A stretch of DNA of 64,000 nt from Acetobacterium tundrae (lineage in GTDB: Bacteria; Bacillota; Clostridia; Eubacteriales; Eubacteriaceae), in the NCBI RefSeq assembly GCF_008086615.1, contig NZ_RXYB01000001.1:124001-188000 (forward strand). Reading direction: 5' to 3'. This document shows positions 23,728 through 32,470 of this stretch, piece by piece (position 1 is the stretch's first letter; each line of letters starts with the position of its first letter). Position numbers and translations under genes: made by a program. Below the pieces are notes generated by a model. It was not told the origin of the DNA, ran no database searches, and saw only the letters and a list, made by a program, of their open reading frames with translations.

Positions 23728-25383
23728 ATGCGTAAAATTTTAATATTAAATGGCAGTCATAAAAGTGATAAAAGCTTTACCTTGAAAATAACCGAGAGTT
23801 TTTTGTCAGGTCTAGCTGAAAATGCAAAAGATTTTGAAATTGAGACCGTTCATTTAGCAGATCAAAATATTAGTGCCTGTACAGGCTGCTTTTTCTGTTG
23901 GAGAACAACACCAGGTCAGTGTGTTATTCAAGATGATATGACTGAGCTTATAACCAAATATGAAGAGGCTGATATCATTATCTGGACAACCCCCCTTTAT
24001 CATTGTGGGATTTCAAGTATTATGAAAAAATTTATGGAACGGACGACCCCATTATTATTACCGTTCATGGATCCAGAAGGCGGCGGTACTTATGGACGGC
24101 CTTTTCGGAATCCTGAAAAAATGAAGAATAAAAAGCATATTTTAATCAGTACTTGCGGTTTGCCGACAACTAAAAACAATTATGAAGGTGTTGTAGCACA
24201 ATTCAACAATTTATTCGGAGAAGATAAATGGGAAAAAATACTATGCATTGAAGGTGAATTGCTCGGGATATCACAACTTGATAATCTCACGGTTCATTAT
24301 CTTGATTTAGTCAGAATTGCGGGAAAAGAATACAGTGAGCATTTGAAAATTCCAGACAACATTCGTGAAGGTCTCGCAAAACCTTTTATAGAAATTCCTA
24401 CCTATTTAAAAACAGCCAATCTGAGCTGGGGGGTTGATGATATCCGGATGAGAGATTTAGATGGCGGATTGATTGCCTGGACCTATATGAAACAGGTTCT
24501 GGCGGCATTTAATCCGAAGGTGCGCCCAGGTCTGGACGCTGTTTTGCAAATCGACTTCACAGATCTTAAAGAACGATACCAATTGGTCGTAAAAAATGAT
24601 GAATGTATATTGTTAAAAAATGATTTCAAGGATGAAACAATTACAATCAATCTTAATTTATCGACGCTGGAACGGATCTTTGAGGGAAAAATTGATGCGG
24701 CGCAAGCGCTAATCGAAAAAAAATATTCAGTTGTGGGAGACATGAATCTGTTAAATGCTTTTTTTGATGGGTTGTTTGGGAGTGTTGCACTTAATCCGGA
24801 AAAGAAAAAGAAGGTGGTTCCCATTAGTTTTAAAAACACACCTTATTGGTTTTTTCTGACAATCGTTCCGTGGATCGTTAGTTTGCTGTTTTTAGATTAT
24901 AGTGCTTTATTTGGTATTGTCATTCCGCTGGTGATTTGTGGCATCTTATGTACCATAAAAAGAGGTGCTGATTTGGTCTATTTCGAAAAGGGGACACTTT
25001 TGTTGTTTTCACTATACACATTGATTTTCATGACTTTTGGAAAAAATTTCGATGGCAATACGTTTGCAATTATTGAATATTTTAGTCTTGCTTTAATCTG
25101 GCTGGTTTCACTATTGAAGACAGTTCCGTTAACGGCCGATTATTTGCATTTTTTTAACGGCAGAAATGCATTGAGAAATGCATTGTTTCTAAAAACAAAC
25201 CGGATTTTAACTTTGGTCTGGTCTGGAATTTTCATTATTCAGGGCGTCATCACAATTTGGCTTAACACGACGTTTATGACATACTTAGCAGCCATTTTCC
25301 CACTTGCCTTACTGGTTCCGGGTGTTTTCTTTACGATGTGGTTTATCGAATGGTATCCAGAACAGTGTACAAAACCGGAATAA
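23728..25383 (+). CDS. Flavodoxin-like reductase / SCP2-like / membrane fusion protein
   Basis: A 551-residue protein in three parts. Residues 1 to about 200 are an NADPH-dependent FMN reductase type flavodoxin fold (ILNGSHKSDKSFTLKITES, WTTPLYHCGISSIMKKFMER) with a CTGCFFCW cysteine site as in iron-sulfur flavoproteins. Residues about 240-350 resemble an SCP2 sterol-carrier domain (VLQIDFTDLKERYQLVV, INLNLSTLERIFEGKIDAAQAL). Residues about 370-545 hold about six membrane segments. It is monocistronic or heads the ilvA unit, with GGAGGG before ATG 23728. The combination suggests reduction of a lipophilic substrate at the membrane. I do not know a characterised homologue with all three parts. 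Confidence 0.75.
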   Translation: MRKILILNGSHKSDKSFTLKITESFLSGLAENAKDFEIETVHLADQNISACTGCFFCWRTTPGQCVIQDDMTELITKYEEADIIIWTTPLYHCGISSIMKKFMERTTPLLLPFMDPEGGGTYGRPFRNPEKMKNKKHILISTCGLPTTKNNYEGVVAQFNNLFGEDKWEKILCIEGELLGISQLDNLTVHYLDLVRIAGKEYSEHLKIPDNIREGLAKPFIEIPTYLKTANLSWGVDDIRMRDLDGGLIAWTYMKQVLAAFNPKVRPGLDAVLQIDFTDLKERYQLVVKNDECILLKNDFKDETITINLNLSTLERIFEGKIDAAQALIEKKYSVVGDMNLLNAFFDGLFGSVALNPEKKKKVVPISFKNTPYWFFLTIVPWIVSLLFLDYSALFGIVIPLVICGILCTIKRGADLVYFEKGTLLLFSLYTLIFMTFGKNFDGNTFAIIEYFSLALIWLVSLLKTVPLTADYLHFFNGRNALRNALFLKTNRILTLVWSGIFIIQGVITIWLNTTFMTYLAAIFPLALLVPGVFFTMWFIEWYPEQCTKPE

Positions 25384-25413
25384 CAAACAAAATATACTTA
25401 GGAGTAATAAAAT

Positions 25414-26610
25414 ATGTTGACACTCGATAAAATCTATCATGCATCTTTTACATTAAAAAAATACATTCGTCCCACAGATTTAATTCATGCGCCAAAAATT
25501 TGTCCAGACAGTGAGATCTATCTGAAAACGGAAAATTTACAAATTACCGGATCTTTCAAAGTCCGTGGAGCATGCTATAAAATTTCACAGCTAACTGAAG
25601 AAGAAAGGTCCAAAGGGGTCATAGCCTGTTCTGCGGGCAATCATGCTCAAGGTGTGGCCATGGCGGCCGCCATTAACAATATCAAAGCGTTGATCTGTCT
25701 GCCGGATGGAGCGCCTATTTCCAAGGTTGAAGCAACAAAATCTTATGGTGCTGAGGTATGTTTGGTAGAAGGCGGCTATGACGAAGCTTATGCTAAAGCG
25801 CTGGAGCTTCAAGCAGAAAGGGGTTATACCTTTATTCATCCGTTTGATGATGATGATGTGATTGCCGGACAGGGAACCATCGGATTGGAGCTGTTTGAAA
25901 GCCTTCCGGATATGGATGCAGTGATTGTTCCGATTGGCGGGGGCGGACTCATATCGGGAATTGCCTATGTGATTAAGTCGCTTAAGCCTGATGTGAAAGT
26001 TTACGGGGTTCAGGCTTCAGGAGCGCCGAGTATGAAGACATCGCTAAAAGAGAAAAAAGTATGCTGCCTGTCACATGCCAACACCATCGCTGATGGGATT
26101 GCAGTAAAACAACCTGGGGAAATAACGTTTGATCTTTGCAGTAAGTATGTTGACGAAATTGTAACGGTCACGGAAGATGAAATTTCAACAGCCATCCTGA
26201 CCTTGATTGAACAGCAAAAGCTGATTGCTGAAGGTGCGGGTGCGGTAGCAGTTGCGGCGGCCATGTTTGGCAAACTCCCGATTAAGGGAAAAAAAGTGGT
26301 ATGCCTCATATCAGGGGGGAATATTGATGTTACCATTTTATCAAGGATTATAAAACGGGGACTGTTAACATCAGGGCGGTCCTGCTCACTTAATATTGAG
26401 TTGATTGATAAACCGGGACAATTAAAGGGCGTTTCTCAGATTATCGCAGATTGTGGGGGAAATGTAATTTCAATTCATCATGAACGCAGCAATGAAGGTT
26501 CAGATATTAATGGATGCTTCCTGCGGATTGAACTTGAAACCAGAAATTACGAGCATATTCTGGAAATCAGGAAGGCATTAACTGAGGGCGGATTTAAATT
26601 ACAGGATTAA
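25414..26610 (+). CDS. ilvA: Threonine ammonia-lyase (threonine dehydratase) with ACT domain
   Basis: A 398-residue PLP enzyme that deaminates threonine to 2-oxobutanoate, the first committed step to isoleucine. The PLP lysine is in ITGSFKVRGACYK, with SAGNHAQGVA, the glycine loop PIGGGGLISGIA and the C-terminal serine-type SGGNID. A C-terminal ACT domain (about 325-398, LNIELIDKPGQLKGVSQIIADCGG) suggests allosteric control. This length and single ACT domain fit the shorter IlvA/TdcB group. AGGAG precedes ATG 25414. It follows the flavodoxin fusion gene after 30 bases but the functions look unrelated. Confidence 0.92.
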   Translation: MLTLDKIYHASFTLKKYIRPTDLIHAPKICPDSEIYLKTENLQITGSFKVRGACYKISQLTEEERSKGVIACSAGNHAQGVAMAAAINNIKALICLPDGAPISKVEATKSYGAEVCLVEGGYDEAYAKALELQAERGYTFIHPFDDDDVIAGQGTIGLELFESLPDMDAVIVPIGGGGLISGIAYVIKSLKPDVKVYGVQASGAPSMKTSLKEKKVCCLSHANTIADGIAVKQPGEITFDLCSKYVDEIVTVTEDEISTAILTLIEQQKLIAEGAGAVAVAAAMFGKLPIKGKKVVCLISGGNIDVTILSRIIKRGLLTSGRSCSLNIELIDKPGQLKGVSQIIADCGGNVISIHHERSNEGSDINGCFLRIELETRNYEHILEIRKALTEGGFKLQD

Positions 26611-26667
26611 TCATTCAGATTAGGGTATAATATAAATATAAAATTCAAATTATTAGGAGGAGAAAAC

Positions 26668-27018
26668 ATGTTGGAAAATATTGGTGAAGACTTAAGAAGA
26701 ATATTTTTGTTTGGAGTTGGAGCTGTGGCTACCACGGCTGAAAAATCTAAAGAGCTTATTGATGAGCTTGTGGTAAAGGGTGAATTAACGGTAGAACAGG
26801 GAAAAATATTAAATGAAGAGTTGAAACACAATATTAAAGAAACGATTAAGGACAATGTTACGGTGAATGTTATTCATCCAGAAACTCCACCAACAGTTGA
26901 TACGGTTGTTGAAAACTTGAATAAAATGACACCTGAAGAAATTCAAAAGATCAAAGAAACAATTGAGATGATGGAGACAGAACCATCTGAAAAAAGCGGA
27001 ATAGATGAGTGTCAGTGA
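26668..27018 (+). CDS. Phasin-like small helical protein
   Basis: A 116-residue, highly charged, helical protein with a short hydrophobic stretch near the N-terminus (IFLFGVGAVATTAEK) and heptad-like KSKELIDELVVKGELTVEQGKILNEELK, as in phasin-family (polyhydroxyalkanoate granule associated) proteins. AGGAGGAG precedes ATG 26668. It overlaps the UbiB gene by 14 bases. A short phasin-like gene in front of a UbiB-type kinase gene recurs in Firmicutes. No polymer-synthesis genes are near, so binding to granules is not implied. The role is unknown. Confidence 0.7.
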   Translation: MLENIGEDLRRIFLFGVGAVATTAEKSKELIDELVVKGELTVEQGKILNEELKHNIKETIKDNVTVNVIHPETPPTVDTVVENLNKMTPEEIQKIKETIEMMETEPSEKSGIDECQ

Positions 27019-28636
27019 TCCAATCACAATAATGGATGAACTGAATAATAAAAAAATAGACACCAATGGAAGAAGACTGGGAAAAATCATCGCCATTCTT
27101 ATGAAACATGAAATTACTAAAGGGTTGACCCCGGAAAAATTGAGATTGATTATCGAAGATCTGGGACCAACCTTTATTAAAATCGGTCAAATGATGTCCA
27201 TGAGGCGGGATGTTTTGCCTTCTGATTATTGCCTGGAACTTGAAAAACTAAGATCCCAGGTGAAACCAATGCCTTTTGAAACCGTTATAAAAATTATTGA
27301 AGAAGAATACCAGTATCCGGTCGAGGAAGTTTTCCGAGAAATCAAAAAAGAACCTTTAGGATCGGCCTCTATCGCCCAGGTGCATGAGGCCGAATTAAAC
27401 GATGGATCAAAGGTGGTCATTAAGGTTCAGCGGGTGGGAATCTATCGGATAATGGCTCAGGATGTTGTTCTTCTGAATCGAGCAACTGGAATTCTAAATG
27501 TTACCAGTGGTATTGGAGACGTGATTGATTTTAGAATGATTGTGGATGAGATGTGGAGTACCGCTCAACAGGAAATGGATTTTTTGATTGAGGCACAGAA
27601 CGCGCAATTATTTTATGAATGCAATGCCCTTGTTAATTATGTAAGTTGTCCTCGCATTTACAAGCAGTTTACGACTTCAAAAGTGTTGGTTATGGAAGCA
27701 GTAGAGGGCATTGAAATTGATGAAACAGAGGCTTTATCCGAAGAAGGGTATGATCTTCAAGAAATTGGCAAAAAGCTTTCAGAAAACTATGTTAAACAAA
27801 TTATTGACGATGGTTTTTTTCATGCCGATCCTCATCCGGGTAATATCTTCATTCGAAATGGGCAAATTGTCTGGATCGATTTGGGAATGATGGGGAGATT
27901 ATCCAAACGTGAGATGGGCGTTTTAAGACGTTATGTCAAGGCTGTTGCCACGGGTGATGTAGAGATGCTCAAGAGTGCCGTTTTAGCCTTAGGCGTTCAC
28001 AAGGGGAGACGAATTAATCAACCCCAATTGTATGAAGCGATTGCCGGCATGCTTGAGGAATATGGAACGGAAGAATTCAGCAACATCAACATGGGTAGAT
28101 TGCTGGAAGAGATATTGCGCATTGCCAGTGAGAACCATATTGCAATGCCAGGCGGCATCAGTATGCTAAGCCGTGGAATGATAACGATTGAAGGCGTTAT
28201 AACAACGGTATCTCCAAGTACTAATATTGTAAATATTATGGCAAATCACATTGCTGGTCAGGAAGCTGGTGGTTTTGATTTAAACAAGATTATTGAAGAC
28301 AATGGACGTAAGTTTATCATATCTAGTGAAAAAGCGATTAGTGTACCAGGACAAATATCGGATTTTCTCAGTCTTGCGAACAAGGGACAGATCAAGGTTA
28401 ATTTGGAGCTTATCGGATCAGAGGAGCCATTGGCTGAAGTTGATAAAATGGTTAACAAGATTGTTGTTTGTATTATCAATGCTGCTTTGTTGATCGGATC
28501 GAGCTTTATTGCAACCACGGATATGACCCCAAAGCTGTTGGGAATCCCCGCTTTAGGAACCATTGGTTATATAACGGCCATTATTCTTAGTGGCGGTCTG
28601 ATGGTTTCGATTCGAAAAAAGAAAAAAAGACGGTGA
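27005..28636 (+). CDS. UbiB/ABC1 (AarF) family atypical kinase
   Basis: A 543-residue protein of the UbiB family. Visible motifs are the KxGQ signature IEDLGPTFIKIGQMMSMR, the alanine-rich loop PLGSASIAQVHEAEL, VVIKVQR with the ATP lysine, HADPHPGNIFI and the metal-binding WIDLGMMGRL. Two C-terminal membrane segments anchor it. In respiratory bacteria and mitochondria, family members are ATPases needed for ubiquinone synthesis or lipid handling. An acetogen is not expected to make ubiquinone, so a role in membrane lipid or prenyl-lipid handling is more plausible. It is coupled to the phasin-like gene. Confidence 0.9.
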   Translation: MSVSDPITIMDELNNKKIDTNGRRLGKIIAILMKHEITKGLTPEKLRLIIEDLGPTFIKIGQMMSMRRDVLPSDYCLELEKLRSQVKPMPFETVIKIIEEEYQYPVEEVFREIKKEPLGSASIAQVHEAELNDGSKVVIKVQRVGIYRIMAQDVVLLNRATGILNVTSGIGDVIDFRMIVDEMWSTAQQEMDFLIEAQNAQLFYECNALVNYVSCPRIYKQFTTSKVLVMEAVEGIEIDETEALSEEGYDLQEIGKKLSENYVKQIIDDGFFHADPHPGNIFIRNGQIVWIDLGMMGRLSKREMGVLRRYVKAVATGDVEMLKSAVLALGVHKGRRINQPQLYEAIAGMLEEYGTEEFSNINMGRLLEEILRIASENHIAMPGGISMLSRGMITIEGVITTVSPSTNIVNIMANHIAGQEAGGFDLNKIIEDNGRKFIISSEKAISVPGQISDFLSLANKGQIKVNLELIGSEEPLAEVDKMVNKIVVCIINAALLIGSSFIATTDMTPKLLGIPALGTIGYITAIILSGGLMVSIRKKKKRR

Positions 28637-28720
28637 AATGCATAGGTGACAACCTCGCCTTGGAGACCACTGATGTTTCGCTTGTATCAGGACTTATTTT
28701 TATGTTTTATCGACAGTTTG

Positions 28721-28750
28721 AAAACTCGGTTCGCGAGTTTTTTTTATTTT
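28721..28750 (+). terminator. Rho-independent terminator after UbiB gene
   Basis: AAAACTCG and CGAGTTTT form a stem around a short GTTCG loop, followed by a run of T residues (TTTTATTTTTT). It separates the UbiB unit from the GntR promoter. Confidence 0.8.
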
Positions 28751-28764
28751 TTGTAAAAAAATCA

Positions 28765-28793
28765 TTGACAAAACGTTGAAATAGTATTATTGT
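28765..28793 (+). promoter_or_regulatory. Sigma-A promoter of the gntR-ABC operon
   Basis: A perfect TTGACA at 28765-28770 and TATTGT at 28788-28793 are 17 bases apart. The -10 element lies inside the left arm of the operator at 28784-28825. Confidence 0.75.
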
Positions 28794-28825
28794 ATTAAGC
28801 AGGTAGTACAGCAATACAATAATAC
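28784..28825. promoter_or_regulatory. Perfect 13-bp inverted repeat, likely GntR operator
   Basis: GTATTATTGTATT at 28784-28796 and AATACAATAATAC at 28813-28825 are exact reverse complements separated by 16 bases. The left arm covers the -10 element and the right arm ends 14 bases before the gntR start codon. The layout fits autorepression by the encoded YtrA-type regulator. Confidence 0.75.
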
Positions 28826-28839
28826 AAAGGAGGACAGCG

Positions 28840-29229
28840 ATGAAATGGTACATTGATTCAGATCGACCAATTTATAAACAACTGGTGGAACAAATAGAGC
28901 TTAGAATCATTTCAGGAGTTTATTCACCTGGAGATAAACTTGGTTCAGTAAGAGATTTGGCGATGGATGCTGGTGTGAACCCCAATACCATGCAAAAGGC
29001 ATTAGCAGAGCTTGAAAGAATGGATCTTGTTTTTGCACAGCGAACAAGTGGCAGATATATTACGGAGGATAAGAAAGTGATTGATGAAGTAAAGAAGGCC
29101 TTAGCATTTAGAGAAATTGAACAGTTCTTTGAAAAAATGAAACTGCTCGGCTTTGGAAAAGAAGAAATTCTGAAATTGATTGAAAAGGTTGAGGAAGGGG
29201 AAAACAGCAATGATAATACTAAGCGCTAA
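28840..29229 (+). CDS. GntR-family regulator, YtrA subfamily
   Basis: A 129-residue regulator with an N-terminal winged helix (PIYKQLVEQIELRIISGVYSPGDKLGSVRDLAMDAGVNPNTMQKAL split over residues 8-55) and only a short helical C-terminal dimerisation arm, the mark of the YtrA subfamily. This subfamily normally represses an adjacent ABC transporter and responds to cell-wall-active antibiotics or related stress. AAGGAGGAC precedes ATG 28840. The gene overlaps the following ATPase by 20 bases, and a perfect inverted repeat overlaps its promoter. Confidence 0.9.
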   Translation: MKWYIDSDRPIYKQLVEQIELRIISGVYSPGDKLGSVRDLAMDAGVNPNTMQKALAELERMDLVFAQRTSGRYITEDKKVIDEVKKALAFREIEQFFEKMKLLGFGKEEILKLIEKVEEGENSNDNTKR

Positions 29230-29905
29230 GAACTTGACAAAAAGTTTTGGCAAGAAGATTGCCCTTTCCAACGTAAACGTGGAGATCCCCAGAGGCCGAA
29301 TTATTGGATTACTCGGTCCAAATGGCAGCGGAAAAAGTACATTTTTAAAATTGGCAACGGGTTTACTTGTTCCAACGGAGGGAGAAATAACCATTGATGG
29401 TGCAATTCCGGGCGTTGAAACGAAAGCTAAAACATCCTATTTGGCAGAAAGAACCTATCTAAACGGTTGGATGCGGGCTGAAGACATCATCGCTTTCTTT
29501 GAAGATTTCTATGAAGATTTCAACCGCATCAAAGCGGAAAACATGTTGAAAGAATTAAACATCAATCCCAGTGATCGATTGAAAACCATGTCCAAAGGAA
29601 CCAAAGAGAAAGTTCAGCTGATTTTGATTATGAGCCGTTCGGCAGAACTATATTTATTAGATGAACCGATTGGCGGAGTCGATCCGGCCGCAAGGGATTA
29701 CATCCTCAATACGATTATTACCAATTATAAAGAGAATGCATCGGTGATCATTTCAACGCATCTGATTGCCGATATCGAGCAGGTGCTGGATGACATTGTT
29801 TTCATTTCAAAGGGAGAAATAACCATGACATCCACAGTTGATGAAATCAGGGAAAAGTATAATAAATCAGTGGATGGATTATTCAGGGAGGTGTTCAAAT
29901 GTTAG
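29210..29905 (+). CDS. ABC transporter ATP-binding protein (YtrB-like)
   Basis: A 231-residue ATPase with Walker A GPNGSGKST, a signature that is degenerate (MSKGTKEKVQLIL in place of LSGGQ), Walker B ELYLLDEPIGGVD and the ISTHLI switch. The SKG form of the signature is usual in ABC-2 type ATPases controlled by YtrA regulators. The start at ATG 29210 follows GAGGAAGGGG within the end of gntR. The permease gene overlaps its stop by 7 bases. Confidence 0.9.
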   Translation: MIILSAKNLTKSFGKKIALSNVNVEIPRGRIIGLLGPNGSGKSTFLKLATGLLVPTEGEITIDGAIPGVETKAKTSYLAERTYLNGWMRAEDIIAFFEDFYEDFNRIKAENMLKELNINPSDRLKTMSKGTKEKVQLILIMSRSAELYLLDEPIGGVDPAARDYILNTIITNYKENASVIISTHLIADIEQVLDDIVFISKGEITMTSTVDEIREKYNKSVDGLFREVFKC

Positions 29906-30723
29906 GAAAGTTATTTAAACATGAAGTAAAGGCGACGGGAAGAACTTTTTTACCGATGTATGGCGCGTTACTAATATTAACAATTTTCACAAAATTGGCA
30001 TTAACCATTGGGGCACCGGACTTTTTTACCGATGATATTGCAACAGGCCCGGTTGCAGAAGTCATTTTGGGAATCACTTTTACCTTATATGTTATTTTCA
30101 TCACAGCATTATGTGTGATGACCTTCGTGGTTATTATACAACGGTTTTATAAAAATCTATTTACTGATGAAGGCTATTTAATGTTCAGCTTACCAGTTAA
30201 AACCTGGGAACTGATATTGTCCAAATTATTGGTGGGATTAATGTGGTCAGTCGTTTGCTGTTTAATGCTGGTTATTTCTATTTTTATTCTTTCACTTGGA
30301 AGTTTTTCAATGATGGAAGTGGTTCAGGATATCAACATGGCTTATACCGATTTTTATACTCAGTTTGGAATGAGTCTTAATATAATTTTATTTGAATTAT
30401 TCTTATGTATGCTTGTTAGTGCGATTTCATCCATCCTGTTGATTTATGCTTCTATCGCTATCGGGCAATTGTTTAATCAACATCGTGTTTTAGCTTCTTT
30501 TGGAGCCTATATTGTGATTACCATTGTTTTACAGATCATTGTATCGATTATACTGGTAGCCGTGCCCCTTCTGGCTAATCTGGATATACTTTTTTCGGGT
30601 ATTGATGGGATAAAAGCAGCACAGTGGCTTATCAATGGCACAACCTTAATTAACTTGGTATTATGTGTCATATTTTATTTTTGTACTCAGTATATTATGG
30701 AAAAACATTTGAATTTAGAATAA
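29899..30723 (+). CDS. ABC-2 type permease
   Basis: A 274-residue hydrophobic protein with about six membrane segments and no enzyme motif. It begins MLGKLFKHEVKATGRTFLP, typical of ABC-2 permeases whose amphipathic N-terminus lies on the cytoplasmic face. GGGAGGTG precedes ATG 29899 inside the ATPase gene. With the ATPase and YtrA-type regulator it forms a complete three-gene unit. A role in envelope stress or antimicrobial export is inferred from the family. Confidence 0.85.
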   Translation: MLGKLFKHEVKATGRTFLPMYGALLILTIFTKLALTIGAPDFFTDDIATGPVAEVILGITFTLYVIFITALCVMTFVVIIQRFYKNLFTDEGYLMFSLPVKTWELILSKLLVGLMWSVVCCLMLVISIFILSLGSFSMMEVVQDINMAYTDFYTQFGMSLNIILFELFLCMLVSAISSILLIYASIAIGQLFNQHRVLASFGAYIVITIVLQIIVSIILVAVPLLANLDILFSGIDGIKAAQWLINGTTLINLVLCVIFYFCTQYIMEKHLNLE

Positions 30724-30807
30724 ATTAATAATAGAATAGAAGTAATTTCGAAAAAAATATAAAAAGGGAGAAGTATGATTTGAATTTCATGTAAATCATG
30801 CAAGAAA

Positions 30808-31740
30808 ATGATGAAGAAAAAAGGAATAATCCTGTGTATCGTAATCGGAGCAGCCATTGTGATTGGCGGAGGAGTTTTTGTTTATGCCAGTTCACAAACC
30901 ACCACCACCACTGGGACCACTGTAAAAACAACCCCGCTTGCAAAGGGAACCCTTCAAAATACGATTTCTGCGACGGGGGTTGTGGAAAGCACCACAAAAG
31001 TTAAAGTGAGTGATGCCAGCGGTGATAAGATCGAAAAAATCTATGTATCTGTTGGTGATTGGGTTGGCAGCGGAGACTGGTTATGTCAGCTTTACAACAA
31101 AGCCACGGATACCTATACCAATGTAAAAGCGGATACCAGTGGTACCATAACCGCTGTGAATGCCATCAAAGGCGCGATGGCCAGTGGCGAGCTTTTTACG
31201 ATTGAAGACACCAGTGATCTTAAAGTTCAAGGAAAAATAAAAGAGGTGAATTTAAACCTTATTCATGAAGATATGGCGGTAACGGTGAAATCTGATGCCA
31301 CCGGAGATCAGACTTTTTCGGGCAACCTCAGTAAAATCGCACCAACAGCAATAGAAACGCAGCCTTCAACAGATGCGACCACAAAAAATGCTGAGTTCGA
31401 AATCCAGGTTGATCTTCCTGCAAATGTTCAGGGACTTAAAATAGGGATGACCACCCGGTTGAGTATTATAAGTGAAGAAAAAAATGATGTCTTCAGCGTT
31501 CCCTTCGATGCTCTGGTTACGGATAACTCGGGACAGGCATGCATTTATATTGCAAAAGAAAATCCGGATAAAGCGGGTGCCTGGGTAGTTGCATCCATTC
31601 CGGTCACGCTCGGTATGGAAACAGACTCGCTTGCAGAAATATCTGGCGACCAGCTCACTCCCGGTATGGCGGTTATTGTTCAACCCCAAGCGCTGCAACC
31701 AGGCAATGCGGTTTCCCTAGAAGCAGGAGCAACTGTATAA
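30808..31740 (+). CDS. MacA/HlyD-type efflux adaptor protein
   Basis: A 310-residue membrane-fusion protein with an N-terminal membrane anchor (IILCIVIGAAIVIGGGVFVYA), a Thr-rich linker, a biotinyl-lipoyl-like hairpin domain (LQNTISATGVVESTTKVKVSD, VGDWVGSGDWLCQL) and beta-barrel domains (MAVTVKSDATGDQTFSGNLSKIAP). It probably links the MacB-like permease to the outside, as in other Gram-positive MacAB-like exporters. No strong ribosome site precedes ATG 30808 (or 30811), while a GGGAG at 30766-30770 instead serves a two-codon ATG-ATT-TGA. The ATPase gene follows after one base. Confidence 0.87.
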   Translation: MMKKKGIILCIVIGAAIVIGGGVFVYASSQTTTTTGTTVKTTPLAKGTLQNTISATGVVESTTKVKVSDASGDKIEKIYVSVGDWVGSGDWLCQLYNKATDTYTNVKADTSGTITAVNAIKGAMASGELFTIEDTSDLKVQGKIKEVNLNLIHEDMAVTVKSDATGDQTFSGNLSKIAPTAIETQPSTDATTKNAEFEIQVDLPANVQGLKIGMTTRLSIISEEKNDVFSVPFDALVTDNSGQACIYIAKENPDKAGAWVVASIPVTLGMETDSLAEISGDQLTPGMAVIVQPQALQPGNAVSLEAGATV

Positions 31741-31741
31741 T

Positions 31742-32470
31742 ATGAGAAAAAAAATAATTGAAATGAGAGGAATCGTCAAATCTTATTATCTTGGAACTCC
31801 CAATGAACTGGAAATTCTCCACGGAATTGATCTCGATGTTTATGAAGGCGAGTTTTTGTCCATTGTCGGGCCTTCCGGCTCTGGAAAATCTACCTTAATG
31901 AACATCCTTGGAGCATTGGATCGCCCCACTCAGGGACATTTTTTTCTGGATCAACTTCCGATGGAAAATGTCAAAGATGAGGGCTTATCAAAAATACGAA
32001 ATGAAAAAATTGGTTTTGTTTTTCAGACATTTAATCTGATCCCCCGTTCCTCAGCGTTGAATAATGTGGCTCTCCCGATGCTCTATGGCGGAAAATCCCG
32101 AAGCGTCCGGACAAAACGGGCAAAAGAACTGCTTGAGTTAGTTGATATGACTGCTCGTTCCCATCACCGCCCCAACGAATTGTCAGGCGGTCAAAAACAG
32201 CGTGTCGCCATTGCCAGAGCGATGGCCAACGATCCGGCCATTATTCTTGCAGATGAACCCACCGGGGCATTGGATACCCACACGGGTCGGATGGTCATGG
32301 ATATTTTTCACCGACTCCATCAGGAACAGGGAAAAACGATTATTCTGATTACCCACAACACCGAATTAGCTCTGGAAACAGAAAGAACTATCCGCCTCAA
32401 GGATGGTTCAATTGTGGAAAATAAAATTAATGAAAAAATTCAGTTGGAGGGAAGCTATGAATCTGCTTGA
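31742..32470 (+). CDS. ABC transporter ATP-binding protein (MacB type)
   Basis: A 242-residue ATPase with Walker A GPSGSGKSTL, Q-loop FVFQTFNLIP, signature ELSGGQKQRVAIARAM, Walker B IILADEPTGALD and switch ITHN. It belongs to the MacB/LolD group. In E. coli MacB the ATPase and permease are fused, but here they are separate genes with a 14-base overlap. It works with the adaptor upstream and the permease downstream. Confidence 0.93.
   Translation: MRKKIIEMRGIVKSYYLGTPNELEILHGIDLDVYEGEFLSIVGPSGSGKSTLMNILGALDRPTQGHFFLDQLPMENVKDEGLSKIRNEKIGFVFQTFNLIPRSSALNNVALPMLYGGKSRSVRTKRAKELLELVDMTARSHHRPNELSGGQKQRVAIARAMANDPAIILADEPTGALDTHTGRMVMDIFHRLHQEQGKTIILITHNTELALETERTIRLKDGSIVENKINEKIQLEGSYESA

Noticed and set aside
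29210-29905. Damaged ABC signature motif (SKGTKEK in place of LSGGQ) as a sign of a pseudogene
   Set aside because: This variant is common in ABC-2 ATPases next to YtrA-type regulators, and all other motifs are intact.
30798-31004. A 68-codon frame overlapping the start of the MacA-like gene
   Set aside because: It is out of frame with a clear membrane-fusion protein and has a His-rich, unlikely composition.
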